Source: Celeribacter ethanolicus | Lineage (GTDB): Bacteria > Pseudomonadota > Alphaproteobacteria > Rhodobacterales > Rhodobacteraceae | NCBI RefSeq assembly: GCF_001550095.1 | Contig: NZ_LRUC01000040.1 | Location: 62,001 to 126,000, forward strand | DNA length: 64,000 bases | Direction of reading: 5' to 3' | Shown here: in pieces, positions 53,298 to 62,355 of the stretch | Layout: the number at the start of each line of letters is the position of its first letter | Numbering within the stretch: the first letter of the stretch is position 1 | Program-made: the position numbers and the translations under genes | The notes under the pieces: model-generated | Databases searched by the model: none | Seen by the model: only the letters and a program-made list of their open reading frames with translations | What the model was told of the DNA's origin: nothing

Positions 53298-53612
53298 ATG
53301 AAACATGTCACCAAAACCGCTCAAACCCTTGCTCTGCTTCTGCCTCTGGCCTTCGCCACGCCGGTCTTCGCGCAAAATGTGACGATCACCAATGGCAATG
53401 GCGGCATCGTCGAGAAGAACCGCGATTGCGTGCGCGAAAACGGACAGGTGGTCTGTGGAACCTCCACCACGGCGACTACGGCCAATGGCCAGACCGTCTC
53501 GAAAGACCGTCAGCGCACCACCACCAGCGAAGGCACCACCTCGACCACGAGCTGTGTCGGGCCGACCGGGGAGCCCGGGCGCTGTTCGCGCACGGTGCAG
53601 ATCACCCGCTAA
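53298..53612 (+). CDS. Small secreted protein with four cysteines
   Basis: A 104-aa protein with a signal peptide ending in VFAQ. The mature region is Thr/Ser/Gly-rich with two Cys pairs (DCVRENGQVVCG and SCVGPTGEPGRC), suggesting two disulfides. No known domain recognised. It lies between the EF-hand gene and the sigma factor gene; a target of that sigma factor is possible but not shown. Confidence 0.65.
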   Translation: MKHVTKTAQTLALLLPLAFATPVFAQNVTITNGNGGIVEKNRDCVRENGQVVCGTSTTATTANGQTVSKDRQRTTTSEGTTSTTSCVGPTGEPGRCSRTVQITR

Positions 53613-53737
53613 AGCGGGGGAAGGCCCGGGCTGTCTCCATCCCCCCTGACGGTCCGGGCCACTTTTCAGATGTGTGAAAACCCTATTTGATACACTTGGG
53701 CCATGCGGGCCCGTGCGTGAGAAACGAAAGAGCGGGC

Positions 53738-54292
53738 ATGGACCCACGTCAGGCAGAGGCCGCCGCCGCAATGGCCGCGATGGTTCAGGGCGAGCGCGCG
53801 GCGCTGGCCCGCCTGATCGCGCTTTATGGTCCGGGTATCCGGCGCTATGCGGCGCAGATCCTGGTCAATGCCGGGGAGGCCGAAGATGTGGCGCAGGAGG
53901 TGTTCCTCCGGGCCTGGTCCCGCGCCACGAGCTACGATCCCGCGAAAGGCGCGGTGTCGAGCTGGCTCTACCGGATCGCGGTCAATCTCTGTATCGACCA
54001 CAATCGCAGGGGGCGGTTTCGACGGTTCGTCGGCATCGACAGTGTCGCGGAGCCCGAGGACGACACACCGGGGGCGGAGGCCGGGCTGGCCGCACGTCAG
54101 AGGCTTGCTCTGGCCCATGCGGCGATCCGGACATTGCCGGAACGCCAGCGTCAGGCGATCTTGCTGAAGGCAGCCGGAGAGCTGTCGGGCGCGGAGATCG
54201 CGGCGGCGCTGAATACGAGTGAAGGGGCGGTGGAACAATTGCTGGTGCGGGCGCGAGCGGCGCTCCGGGCCCGGCTGGAAAAGGAGGACTGA
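53738..54292 (+). CDS. ECF sigma factor (CnrH-like)
   Basis: A 184-aa sigma-70 family factor with only regions 2 and 4. Region 2: RYAAQILVNAGEAEDVAQEVFLRAW; region 4: LPERQRQAILLKAAGELSGAEIAAALNTSEGAVEQLL helix-turn-helix. The ATG at 53738 is chosen (GAAACGAAAGAGCGGGC before it is a poor RBS). The next two genes are a one-helix protein and a CnrX-like sensor, so the module resembles cnrH-cnrY-cnrX in function and order. Confidence 0.88.
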   Translation: MDPRQAEAAAAMAAMVQGERAALARLIALYGPGIRRYAAQILVNAGEAEDVAQEVFLRAWSRATSYDPAKGAVSSWLYRIAVNLCIDHNRRGRFRRFVGIDSVAEPEDDTPGAEAGLAARQRLALAHAAIRTLPERQRQAILLKAAGELSGAEIAAALNTSEGAVEQLLVRARAALRARLEKED

Positions 54293-54294
54293 TC

Positions 54295-54630
54295 ATGCCG
54301 GATCAGAAAACGAACCCCAAGCTGTCTGCGGATGTGTCCGCGGATGACGCCTTTGACCGCGACCTCGCGGCGCTTTTGAAAATGCCCGGCGACGAGGATG
54401 TCGCCCTGATGTCCCGAACGGTTCTGAGCCAGCTCGCCGATGCGCCAGCCAGCCGCGACCACCCCATGGCCGAGGTGCTCTCCGAGCCCCTGCCATGGGC
54501 CATGGGCTTTGCCGGGCTGATGGGGCTGGGCGTGCTGTTGGGCTATCTCCTGTCGTCCGGCGTGATCGGCGACAGTTTCCTCGCCTTTCTCGCACTGGGC
54601 GATTTCTTTGGCCTTCTGGGAGGGTTCTGA
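54295..54630 (+). CDS. Putative anti-sigma protein, one membrane segment region
   Basis: A 111-aa protein with an acidic N-terminal half (DDAFDRDLAALLKMPGDEDVALMSRTVL, residues ~15-45) and two hydrophobic stretches near ~65-90 and ~95-111. The N-terminal helix may clamp the sigma factor as CnrY does. It starts two bases after the sigma gene. No zinc-finger anti-sigma motif (HxxxCxxC). Assigned by position and topology only. Confidence 0.6.
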   Translation: MPDQKTNPKLSADVSADDAFDRDLAALLKMPGDEDVALMSRTVLSQLADAPASRDHPMAEVLSEPLPWAMGFAGLMGLGVLLGYLLSSGVIGDSFLAFLALGDFFGLLGGF

Positions 54631-55046
54631 TGTCTGAGCATGTGGCAAAACACCGTCCGTCCTGGGGTCGTATGGCGCTGATCGCCGTGCTGGGCCTGTC
54701 GCTTCTGGGCAATGCCATGACCTTCGGCGTGATCTGGCGGTTTCAGCAGGTGCGCGGCAGCGTCATGGGGGACGCAGGGCCCGAGACCGTCAAGGTGCCG
54801 ACCTTCCCGCGCGAGATCCGCAAGGCGCTGCGCGCGGGATTTGTCGCGGACGAAGCGCTTCAGCAAAGCCTGCGCGAGGCCATCGAAGCCCGCCGCGCCG
54901 TCGTCGCTGTAAGCACCGAAGAGCCCTTTGACAAGGCCGCGACCGAGGCCGCGATGGCCGAGTTCCGCACCCGGTTCCTCGCGGCCTTCGACGCGATGCA
55001 AATCCTGGTCCTCGACGTGCTCGAAGCCGAGGCCACGAAGGACTGA
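54630..55046 (+). CDS. Periplasmic metal-sensor-like protein (CnrX/ZraP type)
   Basis: A 138-aa protein with one N-terminal membrane helix (~15-37) and a helical periplasmic domain (PREIRKALRAGFVADEALQQSLREAIEARRAV...FDAMQIL) of the heavy-metal resistance sensor shape. The start overlaps the previous stop (TGATG). The periplasmic part has no His and few Met, so the CnrX Ni/Co site is missing; its signal may be another stress. Third gene of the sigma module. Confidence 0.7.
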   Translation: MSEHVAKHRPSWGRMALIAVLGLSLLGNAMTFGVIWRFQQVRGSVMGDAGPETVKVPTFPREIRKALRAGFVADEALQQSLREAIEARRAVVAVSTEEPFDKAATEAAMAEFRTRFLAAFDAMQILVLDVLEAEATKD

Positions 55047-55751
55047 TCAGATCTCGATCGGCACCAGCACTTCGGGCACCTGCACCACACCGTCCTCAAG
55101 CGCATAGACCAGTTCGTCGCAGCTCTGCGCCAGAAGCGGGAAGGTGCCCCAGTGGCACGGGATCACCGTCTTGAAATCGAAGAATTTCTGACAGACGTAA
55201 GCGGCCCGCGTCATATCCATCGTGTAATGGCCCCCGGCGCAGAGGAGACCGATGTCGGGCCGGTGCAGATCGGCGAACCATTCCATGTCGGCCATGATGT
55301 CCGTGTCGCCTGAGACATAGATCGTGTGTCCCTCGCCCGAGATCATGAAGCCCGCAGGCTGCCCCGCATATTGTGGCGCACCGTCCTTGAAGTCGATGGA
55401 GGAGCTGTGCACGGCGTTGACCATGGTCACCTTGACCGCGTTCTCGCCTTCGCCCAGCGTGATCGTGCCGCCCTTGCCAAAGCCCGTGACCTGCGCCCCC
55501 TCGGCGCCGAGGATGATCGACAGCTCGTGAATGCAATAGATCATCGCATCGGTCTTTTGTGCGACGGGCAGGGTGGTCGAGGCATGGTCGCCATGACCAT
55601 GGGTGAGAAAGATCGCCGTCGCGCCCTTGGTCGCCTCGTCTGCGCGCTCTTCGGGGAAGGCCGGATTGCCTGCGATCCACGGGTCGATCAGCAGAACCTG
55701 ATCCGCGATCTCGATGCGAAAGCCGGAATGGCCGAGCCAGGTGATTTTCAT
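55047..55751 (-). CDS. UPF0173 metal-dependent hydrolase (MBL fold)
   Basis: A 234-aa metallo-beta-lactamase fold enzyme with the HxHxDH motif THGHGDHAST, a third ligand in GDTDIMADM and the C-terminal His in PCHWGTFP. Family known as YtkL/UPF0173; substrate unknown. It is convergent with the sigma module and divergent from the ceramidase-like gene across ~50 bases. Confidence 0.88.
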   Translation of the reverse strand: MKITWLGHSGFRIEIADQVLLIDPWIAGNPAFPEERADEATKGATAIFLTHGHGDHASTTLPVAQKTDAMIYCIHELSIILGAEGAQVTGFGKGGTITLGEGENAVKVTMVNAVHSSSIDFKDGAPQYAGQPAGFMISGEGHTIYVSGDTDIMADMEWFADLHRPDIGLLCAGGHYTMDMTRAAYVCQKFFDFKTVIPCHWGTFPLLAQSCDELVYALEDGVVQVPEVLVPIEI

Positions 55752-55803
55752 GACAAAACTCCCTATGTTTCGGGGTAACCTAACACGGGATTGTCACACG
55801 TCC

Positions 55804-56454
55804 ATGTTGAGCGAACAAATCGACGCCTATTGCGAGCGCACGGATTTCACCTTCTGGTCAGAGCCGGTCAATGCGTTGACCAATGCCGCTTTTCTGATCG
55901 CTGCGCTGATCGTCTGGCCGCGCACCAAAGCCGTGCCGATGGCGCGGGCTTTGGCGGTGATCCTCTTTGTCATCGGGCTTGGGTCCTTCGCCTTTCACAC
56001 CACGGCCACGCGTTGGGGCGCGATGGCGGACACGCTGCCGATCCTCGGGTTCGTGCTGCTCTATCTGTTTGCCGCCTCCCGCGATTTTCTCGGGCTGCGG
56101 CGCGGGCAGGCGCTTTTGGCCTGCCTCGCCTTCTTCCCCTTCGCCTTTGCCTGCACCTTGATCTTCTCCCATCTCGGCCTCGGCTCCAGCGCCGCCTATA
56201 GTGCCGTGCCTCTGCTGATCTTTCTCTATGCGTTCCTGCTCGGAACCCGCGCCCCGAAAATCGCGCGCGGCCTCGCCATTGGTGCCACACTCCTCTGCCT
56301 GTCGATCTTCCTGCGCTGGCTCGATGCCCCGATCTGCCCCGCCCTGCCGCTCGGCACGCATTTCCTCTGGCACATCCTCAACGCCACCATGCTGGGCTGG
56401 ATGATCCATGTTTATCTCACGCATATGCTTGAAGGCCGGGCGCAGGGGCGCTAA
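55804..56454 (+). CDS. Ceramidase-family membrane protein
   Basis: A 216-aa protein with seven membrane helices. The alkaline ceramidase/PAQR-like zinc motif is visible: Ser/His in GLGSFAFHTTATRWGAMAD-type segment (~residues 58-76) and HFLWHILNA near 188. Bacterial members may act on sphingolipid-like or ornithine lipids; substrate not known. The ATG at 55804 begins just after the divergent promoter. Confidence 0.85.
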   Translation: MLSEQIDAYCERTDFTFWSEPVNALTNAAFLIAALIVWPRTKAVPMARALAVILFVIGLGSFAFHTTATRWGAMADTLPILGFVLLYLFAASRDFLGLRRGQALLACLAFFPFAFACTLIFSHLGLGSSAAYSAVPLLIFLYAFLLGTRAPKIARGLAIGATLLCLSIFLRWLDAPICPALPLGTHFLWHILNATMLGWMIHVYLTHMLEGRAQGR

Positions 56455-56490
56455 AGCCTCATGTGACCAAGAATTAGGGAGCATTGCCCC

Positions 56491-56778
56491 ATGTCGATCG
56501 ACATTGATACCGCCCGCCGGGTGGCCAAGCTGGCCCGCATCCGCGTCGAGGAAGATGCGCTTCCGGCGCTGGCCGCCGAATTCAACGCCGTGCTCGGTTT
56601 CATCGAGCAGCTCTCCGAAGTGGATGTCGAGGGCGTCGAGCCGATGACCTCGGTAACGCCGCAGCGCCTCAAACGCCGCAAGGATGGCGTGACCGATGGC
56701 GAAATGCAGGACAAAATCCTTGCGAACGCGCCCGATGCGCGCGAGGGCTTCTTTGCGGTTCCGAAGGTGGTTGAATAA
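56491..56778 (+). CDS. gatC: Asp-tRNA(Asn)/Glu-tRNA(Gln) amidotransferase subunit C
   Basis: A 95-aa GatC that wraps and stabilises Gat[18 protein letters not shown] and [15 protein letters not shown] are family segments. Its TAA overlaps the gatA ATG (TAATG). gatB is not adjacent and must lie elsewhere, as is common in this group. Confidence 0.95.
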   Translation: MSIDIDTARRVAKLARIRVEEDALPALAAEFNAVLGFIEQLSEVDVEGVEPMTSVTPQRLKRRKDGVTDGEMQDKILANAPDAREGFFAVPKVVE

Positions 56779-58265
56779 TGTCTGATCTCAATAAACTCAC
56801 GCTCTCCGCCGCCCGTGATGGTCTGCGCGCTGGCGATTACACCTCCGCCGAGCTGACCGAGGCCTGTCTGTCGGCCATCGAAGGCGCGGGCGCTCTGAAC
56901 GCCTTTGTCCACAACACGCCGGAGATCGCGCGCGAGCAGGCGAAAGCCGCCGACGCGCGCCTTGCCGCCGGTGACGCGCCCGCCATGTGCGGTCTGCCGA
57001 TCGGGATCAAGGACCTCTTCGCGACGAAACACGCCCCGACGCAGGCCGCCTCCGCGATCCTTGAAGGGTTCAAGCCCGAATACGAGTCGACCGTGACCTC
57101 GAAACTCTTCGACGCGGGCTCCGTCATGTTGGGCAAGCTCAACATGGACGAATTTGCCATGGGATCCTCGAACGAGACCTCGACCTATGGCGATGTCATC
57201 AGCCCCTGGCGTCGTGGCAACGAAGACACGCCGCTCACGCCGGGCGGGTCCTCGGGTGGCTCCGCCGCCGCCGTTTCCGCCGATCTCTGCCTTGCCGCCA
57301 CCGGCACGGACACCGGCGGCTCGATCCGCCAACCCGCCGCTTTCACCGGCATCGTCGGCATCAAACCGACCTATGGCCGTTGCTCGCGCTGGGGCATCGT
57401 GGCCTTTGCGTCGTCCCTCGATCAGGCCGGTCCGATGACCAAATCCGTGCGCGATGCCGCGATGATGCTGGAGACCATGTGCGGTCACGACATGAAGGAC
57501 AGCACCTCCGCCGATCTGCCGGTTCCGAATTTCGAAGCCATGCTGACCGGCGATATTCGCGGCAAGAAAATCGGCATCCCGAAAGAATACCGCCTCGACG
57601 GCACGCCGGACGAGATCGTCAAACTGTGGGACGATGGCGCTGCCATGCTGAAAGACGCGGGCGCCGAGATCGTCGACATCACCCTGCCGCACACCAAATA
57701 CGCGCTGCCGACCTATTACGTCATCGCCCCCGCCGAGGCCTCTTCGAACCTCGCGCGTTATGACGGCGTGCGCTACGGCCACCGCGCCAAACTCGCCCAG
57801 GGCGAGGGCATCAACGACATGTACGAGAAAACCCGCGCCGAAGGCTTCGGCAAAGAGGTGCAGCGGCGTGTCATGGTCGGCACCTATGTGCTCTCGGCCG
57901 GGTTCTACGACGCCTATTACAACAAGGCGCGCAAGGTCCGCACCCTGATCAAGCGCGACTTCGAAGACGCTTTCGCCGCCGGCGTCGACGCGATCCTGAC
58001 GCCCGCGACGCCGTCCCCGGCCTTCGGCCTCGGCGAGGTGTCCGACAGCGATCCGATCCAGATGTACCTGAACGACGTCTTCACCGTCACCGTGAACCTC
58101 GCGGGCCTGCCGGGCATTTCCGTGCCCACCGGGCTTTCCTCCACCGGTCTGCCGCTCGGGCTTCAGCTCATCGGCAAACCGTGGGAAGAGGGCGATCTGC
58201 TGAATATCGCGCATTCACTGGAAGGTGCAGCGGGCTTTGTTTCCAAGCCCGAGAAATGGTGGTAA
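56778..58265 (+). CDS. gatA: Asp-tRNA(Asn)/Glu-tRNA(Gln) amidotransferase subunit A
   Basis: A 495-aa amidase-signature enzyme that hydrolyses glutamine to supply ammonia for Gln-tRNA or Asn-tRNA formation. The Ser-cisSer-Lys triad is present: Lys in GIKDLFATK (~residue 77), Ser in [11 protein letters not shown] (~157) and Ser in [11 protein letters not shown] (~181). Full length and coupled to gatC. Confidence 0.96.
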   Translation: MSDLNKLTLSAARDGLRAGDYTSAELTEACLSAIEGAGALNAFVHNTPEIAREQAKAADARLAAGDAPAMCGLPIGIKDLFATKHAPTQAASAILEGFKPEYESTVTSKLFDAGSVMLGKLNMDEFAMGSSNETSTYGDVISPWRRGNEDTPLTPGGSSGGSAAAVSADLCLAATGTDTGGSIRQPAAFTGIVGIKPTYGRCSRWGIVAFASSLDQAGPMTKSVRDAAMMLETMCGHDMKDSTSADLPVPNFEAMLTGDIRGKKIGIPKEYRLDGTPDEIVKLWDDGAAMLKDAGAEIVDITLPHTKYALPTYYVIAPAEASSNLARYDGVRYGHRAKLAQGEGINDMYEKTRAEGFGKEVQRRVMVGTYVLSAGFYDAYYNKARKVRTLIKRDFEDAFAAGVDAILTPATPSPAFGLGEVSDSDPIQMYLNDVFTVTVNLAGLPGISVPTGLSSTGLPLGLQLIGKPWEEGDLLNIAHSLEGAAGFVSKPEKWW

Positions 58266-58299
58266 GGGACAGTCTGACTGACCCTTACGGAGCTTCGCG

Positions 58300-59016
58300 A
58301 TGCGTCGTGCCTCACCCCGTGTCTTTGTGACATTTGCATCTCTGGCCGCTCTGGCCGCCTGCCAAACCGCCGTGCCCGACAGTGGTTCGGGGGTGGGGTT
58401 CGGCTCCTATGCCGATTATCAGGCCCAGAGAGAGGCCGAACTGATCGCCCATGGCGAAGGGGCGGGCAACGGTTCCGTGAGCGTGTCCTCGGCCGCAGCG
58501 GCGCTCGACACGCAGGCGATCTCCAACGAGGCGCTCGAAGGCATTGAGGCGGCGGAAAGCGGGGCGACCAGTGCCCCCGCCGCGACAGGCCCGGCCCCCG
58601 CGGCGGTCTCCAACGCCATGGGAATTTCGGCCGAGAACAGCTTCGATGCCGTGTCTTCCGAGCGCTCGATCGAAGAGGATGCCGCCCTCGTTGCCGCCAA
58701 CAAGGAAGCCTATGTCACGATCCAGCCGACGGCCCTGCCGTCGCGGCCCTCATCGGATGCGGGCACTATCGTAGAATTCGCGCTCTCGACCACCAACACG
58801 GTCGGTCAGGCGCTTTATTCGCGCCTCATTCCCGGGGCCGATTCCCGTGCGGCGCGCAACTGCGCGAAATACCCGTCGCCCGATCTGGCGCAGGAATATT
58901 TCCTGAAAAACGGCGGCCCGGAGAAGAACCCGCAGGGGCTCGACCCGGATGGTGACGGTTTTGCCTGTAGCTGGGACCCCGCGCCCTTCCGGCTGGCCGC
59001 CAAAGCCCGGCAGTAA
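58300..59016 (+). CDS. Lipoprotein with C-terminal excalibur-like motif
   Basis: A 238-aa predicted lipoprotein: signal with lipobox LAAC (Cys ~21), a long low-complexity Ala/Ser/Glu-rich middle, and a compact C-terminal segment CAKYPSPDLAQEYFL...DPDGDGFACSWDP. The last part resembles the excalibur calcium-binding motif (DxDxDGxxC). Function unknown; perhaps bound to peptidoglycan. It lies between gatA and the amidase gene. Confidence 0.75.
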   Translation: MRRASPRVFVTFASLAALAACQTAVPDSGSGVGFGSYADYQAQREAELIAHGEGAGNGSVSVSSAAAALDTQAISNEALEGIEAAESGATSAPAATGPAPAAVSNAMGISAENSFDAVSSERSIEEDAALVAANKEAYVTIQPTALPSRPSSDAGTIVEFALSTTNTVGQALYSRLIPGADSRAARNCAKYPSPDLAQEYFLKNGGPEKNPQGLDPDGDGFACSWDPAPFRLAAKARQ

Positions 59017-59022
59017 GCCCTC

Positions 59023-59727
59023 ATGACGTTGGTGATCCATGACCATCCCTCGCCGAATTTCGGCGAGCGGCGTGATGGCGCGCGTCCCGATCTCGTGGTG
59101 ATCCATTACACGGCGATGGCGACGGCCGAGGCGGCGCTGGAGCGGCTTTGCTCGCCGGACTTCGAGGTCTCTGCGCATTACCTGATTTGTGAGCAAGGGC
59201 AGGTGTTTCGCCTTGTGGACGAAGACATGCGCGCCTGGCACGCGGGCGCCGGTCAGTGGGGCGAAGTGACGGATGTGAATTCGCGCTCGATCGGGATCGA
59301 ACTGGCCAACCCCGGAACGGCGCCCTTTGCCGCCGCGCAGATGCAGGCGCTTGAAAGTCTTCTCGCGGATATTCTCTCCCGTCACGCGATCCCGCCTGAG
59401 CGCGTGATCGGCCATTCCGACATGGCACCGCTGCGCAAGATCGATCCGGGTCCCCGTTTCGACTGGAAACGGCTGGCTGTGCAGGGATTGTCCGTGTTTC
59501 CCGCCTCTCAGGGTGAGATCGAGCCCCATGAGGTTCGATTTGTGCAAGACTTGCAGCGCTTCGGCTACCCCGAAGCCCCGGTCGAAGCGCTGGTCTCTGC
59601 CTTCCGGGATCGTTTTCGCCCTCGTCATCACGGCCCGCTCGACGGGCGCGACATGGCGCTGGCCCGCGATCTTGCCACCCGCTTTCCCGCCCGCTTTCCC
59701 ATTGACCGCCGCTCCCCTCTCGCCTAA
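59023..59727 (+). CDS. N-acetylmuramoyl-L-alanine amidase (AmpD-like)
   Basis: A 234-aa zinc amidase of the Amidase_2 family. Zinc ligands are the His in VVIHYTAM, His in the AWHAGAGQWG region and the C-terminal site GHSDMAPLRKIDPGPRFDW. No signal peptide, so it is probably a cytoplasmic AmpD-type enzyme recycling anhydro-muropeptides. It ends nine bases before rnpB. Confidence 0.92.
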   Translation: MTLVIHDHPSPNFGERRDGARPDLVVIHYTAMATAEAALERLCSPDFEVSAHYLICEQGQVFRLVDEDMRAWHAGAGQWGEVTDVNSRSIGIELANPGTAPFAAAQMQALESLLADILSRHAIPPERVIGHSDMAPLRKIDPGPRFDWKRLAVQGLSVFPASQGEIEPHEVRFVQDLQRFGYPEAPVEALVSAFRDRFRPRHHGPLDGRDMALARDLATRFPARFPIDRRSPLA

Positions 59728-59736
59728 GTCGCTCCC

Positions 59737-60142
59737 CGACGCGGATGGCCGGATAACCGCCGCTTCTCTTTGATGAGGAGGGGAGGAAAGTCCGGACTCC
59801 CTTGAGCAACGGTGCCGGGTAACGCCCGGCGGGGGCAACCCCAGGGACAGCGCCACAGAGAACAGACCGCTCCGCAAGACGGAGTAAGGGTGAAACGGTG
59901 GGGTAAGAGCCCACCGCGGGACGGGCAACCGGACCGGCACGGCAAGCCCCACCGGGAGCAATGCCAAATAGGGGTTTCGCGCGGGGTTCGTGTGCGGCAA
60001 CGCAGACCGCCCGCAGGGTCGCTCAAGCCCGAGAAACCCGGGTTGGCAGCTTGAGCCGTCTGGTAACAGGCGGCCTAGAGGAATGGTTATCGAAGGGGCG
60101 CAAGCCCCGGAACAGAATCCGGCTTACAGGCCGTCCGCGTCG
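59737..60142 (+). ncRNA. rnpB: RNase P RNA (type A)
   Basis: The catalytic RNA of RNase P, which trims tRNA 5' ends. The conserved GAGGAAAGTCCGG core is at ~59780 and ACAGAA near 60112, and the ends pair as P1: CGACGCGGATGGCC (59737-59750) with GGCCGTCCGCGTCG (60129-60142). The CAGGGACAGCGCCACAGAGA and CCGCAAGACGG elements are typical of the alphaproteobacterial type A RNA. It begins nine bases after the amidase gene, so the promoter must lie inside or before that gene. Confidence 0.96.
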
Positions 60143-60315
60143 TATTTCACAAAGGTTGAAAGGCAGGGGCTTTGCCCCTCTTGGCCCATGGCCAATTCAC
60201 TCCAGGATATTTCAGGACAAAAGAAACGGCAGGTCCGGGTGTTTTGCCCTGTTGGCAGAATGGGTGTTTCGTCGCACTATGCGTGGAAAGATTTGTCAGC
60301 ATAGGGAGTTGCCCA

Positions 60316-61026
60316 ATGAGTTTCGTGAAAACCCTGACCACGCTCGCCATCGGTTTTGCCGCAGCGAAAGGCGTTGAAAAAGTCAAGAAAATGGGCGGCA
60401 TGGAGGGCGTGCGCGAAGCCATGCGCCAATCCGGCGCGCCGGGCGGCATGGCCGATCAGATGGGCCAGATGGCGGAGAAATTCGGCTTCCCCGGCGGCGC
60501 GGATGCGGTGCGCGACATGATGGGCAAGTTCGGCAATCAGGCCGCCGATATGTCGGAAGCGACCGAAGCCGGGCTCGGATCGCTGTTCTCGGCCATGTCC
60601 GGGGCGGCGGCGACGGGGATGACCTCAATGTCGGACATGTTCGAATCCGTGACCAAGGGCACGGCGGTCGGTGCGGCCTCCGAGGAGAACGCCAGGCTGA
60701 TGATCCGGGCGATGATCATGGCGGCGAAGGCCGACGGCCAGATCGACGCCGAGGAGCGTACCAAGATTCTCGACGCGCTGAATGATGCCTCGGAGGAAGA
60801 GATTGCCTTTGTGCAGGCCGAGTTGGACGCGCCGGTCGATCCGATGGCCTTGGCGAAAGACGCCGGGACCACGGCTGCGGCACAGGTCTATGCCGCGGCT
60901 CTGATGGCGATTTCGGTCGACACCGAGGGCGAAAAAACCTTCCTCAAAGGTCTGGCGCAATCGCTGATGCTCGACGAGGCGAAACAGGCGGAGATCCATC
61001 TGTCGATGGGCAAGCCTGTGATCTGA
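60316..61026 (+). CDS. TerB-like/DUF533 protein
   Basis: A 236-aa protein. N-terminal segment MSFVKTLTTLAIGFAAAKGVEK is amphipathic; a Gly/Met/Ala-rich region (~30-115) follows; residues ~120-236 form a helical TerB-like domain (IRAMIMAAKADGQIDAEERTKIL, the DGxIDxxE acidic motif binding divalent metal). Linked by family to tellurite/envelope stress. AGGGAG lies before the ATG; the gene follows rnpB after 173 bases and ends in a strong hairpin. Confidence 0.82.
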   Translation: MSFVKTLTTLAIGFAAAKGVEKVKKMGGMEGVREAMRQSGAPGGMADQMGQMAEKFGFPGGADAVRDMMGKFGNQAADMSEATEAGLGSLFSAMSGAAATGMTSMSDMFESVTKGTAVGAASEENARLMIRAMIMAAKADGQIDAEERTKILDALNDASEEEIAFVQAELDAPVDPMALAKDAGTTAAAQVYAAALMAISVDTEGEKTFLKGLAQSLMLDEAKQAEIHLSMGKPVI

Positions 61027-61050
61027 TCTGACGATCTTATGCAATCAGAA

Positions 61051-61077
61051 GGGCGGCCATGAGAGCCGCCCTTTGTC
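61051..61077 (+). terminator. Terminator after the TerB-like gene
   Basis: GGGCGGC (61051-61057) pairs with GCCGCCC (61065-61071) and is followed by TTTGT. It separates the convergent TerB-like and ribN genes. Confidence 0.72.
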
Positions 61078-61093
61078 GTTGGGGCCGGGTCGT

Positions 61094-61981
61094 TTAAGCA
61101 GGCTGTTCCGCGCGGCTTTCCTGACGCAGCAGATAGAAGGACGCCGCCAGAATCAGCGCCGCCCCGAGCCACATCGAACCCGGCGGCACAAAGCCGAAGG
61201 CCATGACCCCGAATCCCACGTTGAGCGGCAGTTTCAGGTGATCGAAGGGCTGGAGATAGGCGGCATCGGCCACCGTATAGGCCTTGGCGATGGCATATTG
61301 CGCCAGAGCGGTCAGAAGCCCCGCCGCAATGAGGATGAGCGCCGTCAGCCCGCCGCTGAGCGCCACGCCCTCGCCCAGAGCCAGCGCAAAGTTCACCGGG
61401 CTCAGAAGCAGCAGCAGATAGACCGTCAGGCTTTCCGGGCTTTCGCTCCGGGTCAGGCGCTTGGTCAAAAGCGAGGTGATGCCCCAGAACAGCGCGGCTG
61501 CCACCGGATAGAGTGCATAGAGCGAAAACGCATCCGACCAGGGCGCAAGGATGATCATGCCGCCGACGAACCCGGCGGTGACGGCGAGCCAGCGCGCCGC
61601 GCCGGTCTCTTCGCCGAGGAACAGTCCCGCACCGAAGGTCACGAAGAAGGGCGAGAGCATGATCAGAGCAATCGCCTGCCAGATCGGCACATGGGCAAGC
61701 CCCGCGACCCAGAGCTGAACTCCGATCACGGCGGCAGCGACACGGGCGATATGAAGTGCGACATGGCCGGTTTTCATCGCGGACAGACCGTGGCGCACCA
61801 CCCATGGCAGCGAAAACAGCAGCGCGATGGCATATTGCCAGAACGCCATGCGCGCGGAGGGCACATGCAGCATCATCGTGGCATATTGGGTCAGAAGGTT
61901 GATGACGGCAAAGAGCACACCGGCTGCGATCATCAGGAGGGCGCCGGAGCGGGCCGGGCCGAGATTGGTAAAGCGAGTCAT
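61094..61981 (-). CDS. ribN: Riboflavin transporter (EamA/DMT family)
   Basis: A 295-aa drug/metabolite transporter with ten helices in two EamA repeats. Alone it would be a generic DMT protein, but it is directly under an FMN riboswitch, which marks RibN, a riboflavin/FMN importer or exporter known in Rhizobium and Vibrio. The ATG at 61981 is preceded by AAAGGA; an upstream extension would run through the riboswitch leader. C-terminal half YAIAKAYTVADAAYLQPFDHLKLPL fits the RibN group. Confidence 0.87.
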   Translation of the reverse strand: MTRFTNLGPARSGALLMIAAGVLFAVINLLTQYATMMLHVPSARMAFWQYAIALLFSLPWVVRHGLSAMKTGHVALHIARVAAAVIGVQLWVAGLAHVPIWQAIALIMLSPFFVTFGAGLFLGEETGAARWLAVTAGFVGGMIILAPWSDAFSLYALYPVAAALFWGITSLLTKRLTRSESPESLTVYLLLLLSPVNFALALGEGVALSGGLTALILIAAGLLTALAQYAIAKAYTVADAAYLQPFDHLKLPLNVGFGVMAFGFVPPGSMWLGAALILAASFYLLRQESRAEQPA

Positions 61982-62062
61982 GTGTCGTCCTTTCTTCACA
62001 CATAACCCAAGGCACGAGGGCAGGGCGCACGCCGCCGCGAGACGGCAAAGCGGCCCTGTCAT

Positions 62063-62227
62063 CTCTCTTTCATCCGGACTGTGACCGTCGGCTCCGGGAT
62101 CGCACCGGATCTGCTATCCCAGCGTGTCGTGCACCGACGCGCGTGGCGCTCGCGGGCTGATCGGAGAGGCCCCATAATGAGGTCTCCGAAACACCGCCGG
62201 TGGGGAATTGCACCCCGCCCTGAGAGG
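62063..62227 (-). promoter_or_regulatory. FMN riboswitch (RFN element) before ribN
   Basis: On the minus strand the aptamer has CTCTCAGGGCGGGGTGCAAT, CCCCACCGGCGGT, AGCCCGCGAGCGC, and the closing GGATGAAAGAGAG that pairs with CTCTC. About 80 bases of GC-rich sequence lie between the aptamer and the ribN ATG; the platform may hide the ribosome site rather than end transcription, since no T tract is seen. FMN should reduce ribN expression. Confidence 0.95.
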
Positions 62228-62355
62228 TTCGCGGCCCGATTTGGCCGCCCGCTCTCCTTAGGCCCGAAGACCGGTCTCTGCAATCGCTCAGGGGTGCAGG
62301 GCCTCTGTGCAGCGTTTTTGGCTGGCGCTCGCGGAGGTTTTCTGAGAAAAGCCCA

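Noticed and set aside
60161-60182. Rho-independent terminator of rnpB
   Set aside because: The AGGGGC-TTT-GCCCCT stem is short and lacks a T tract; too weak to call.
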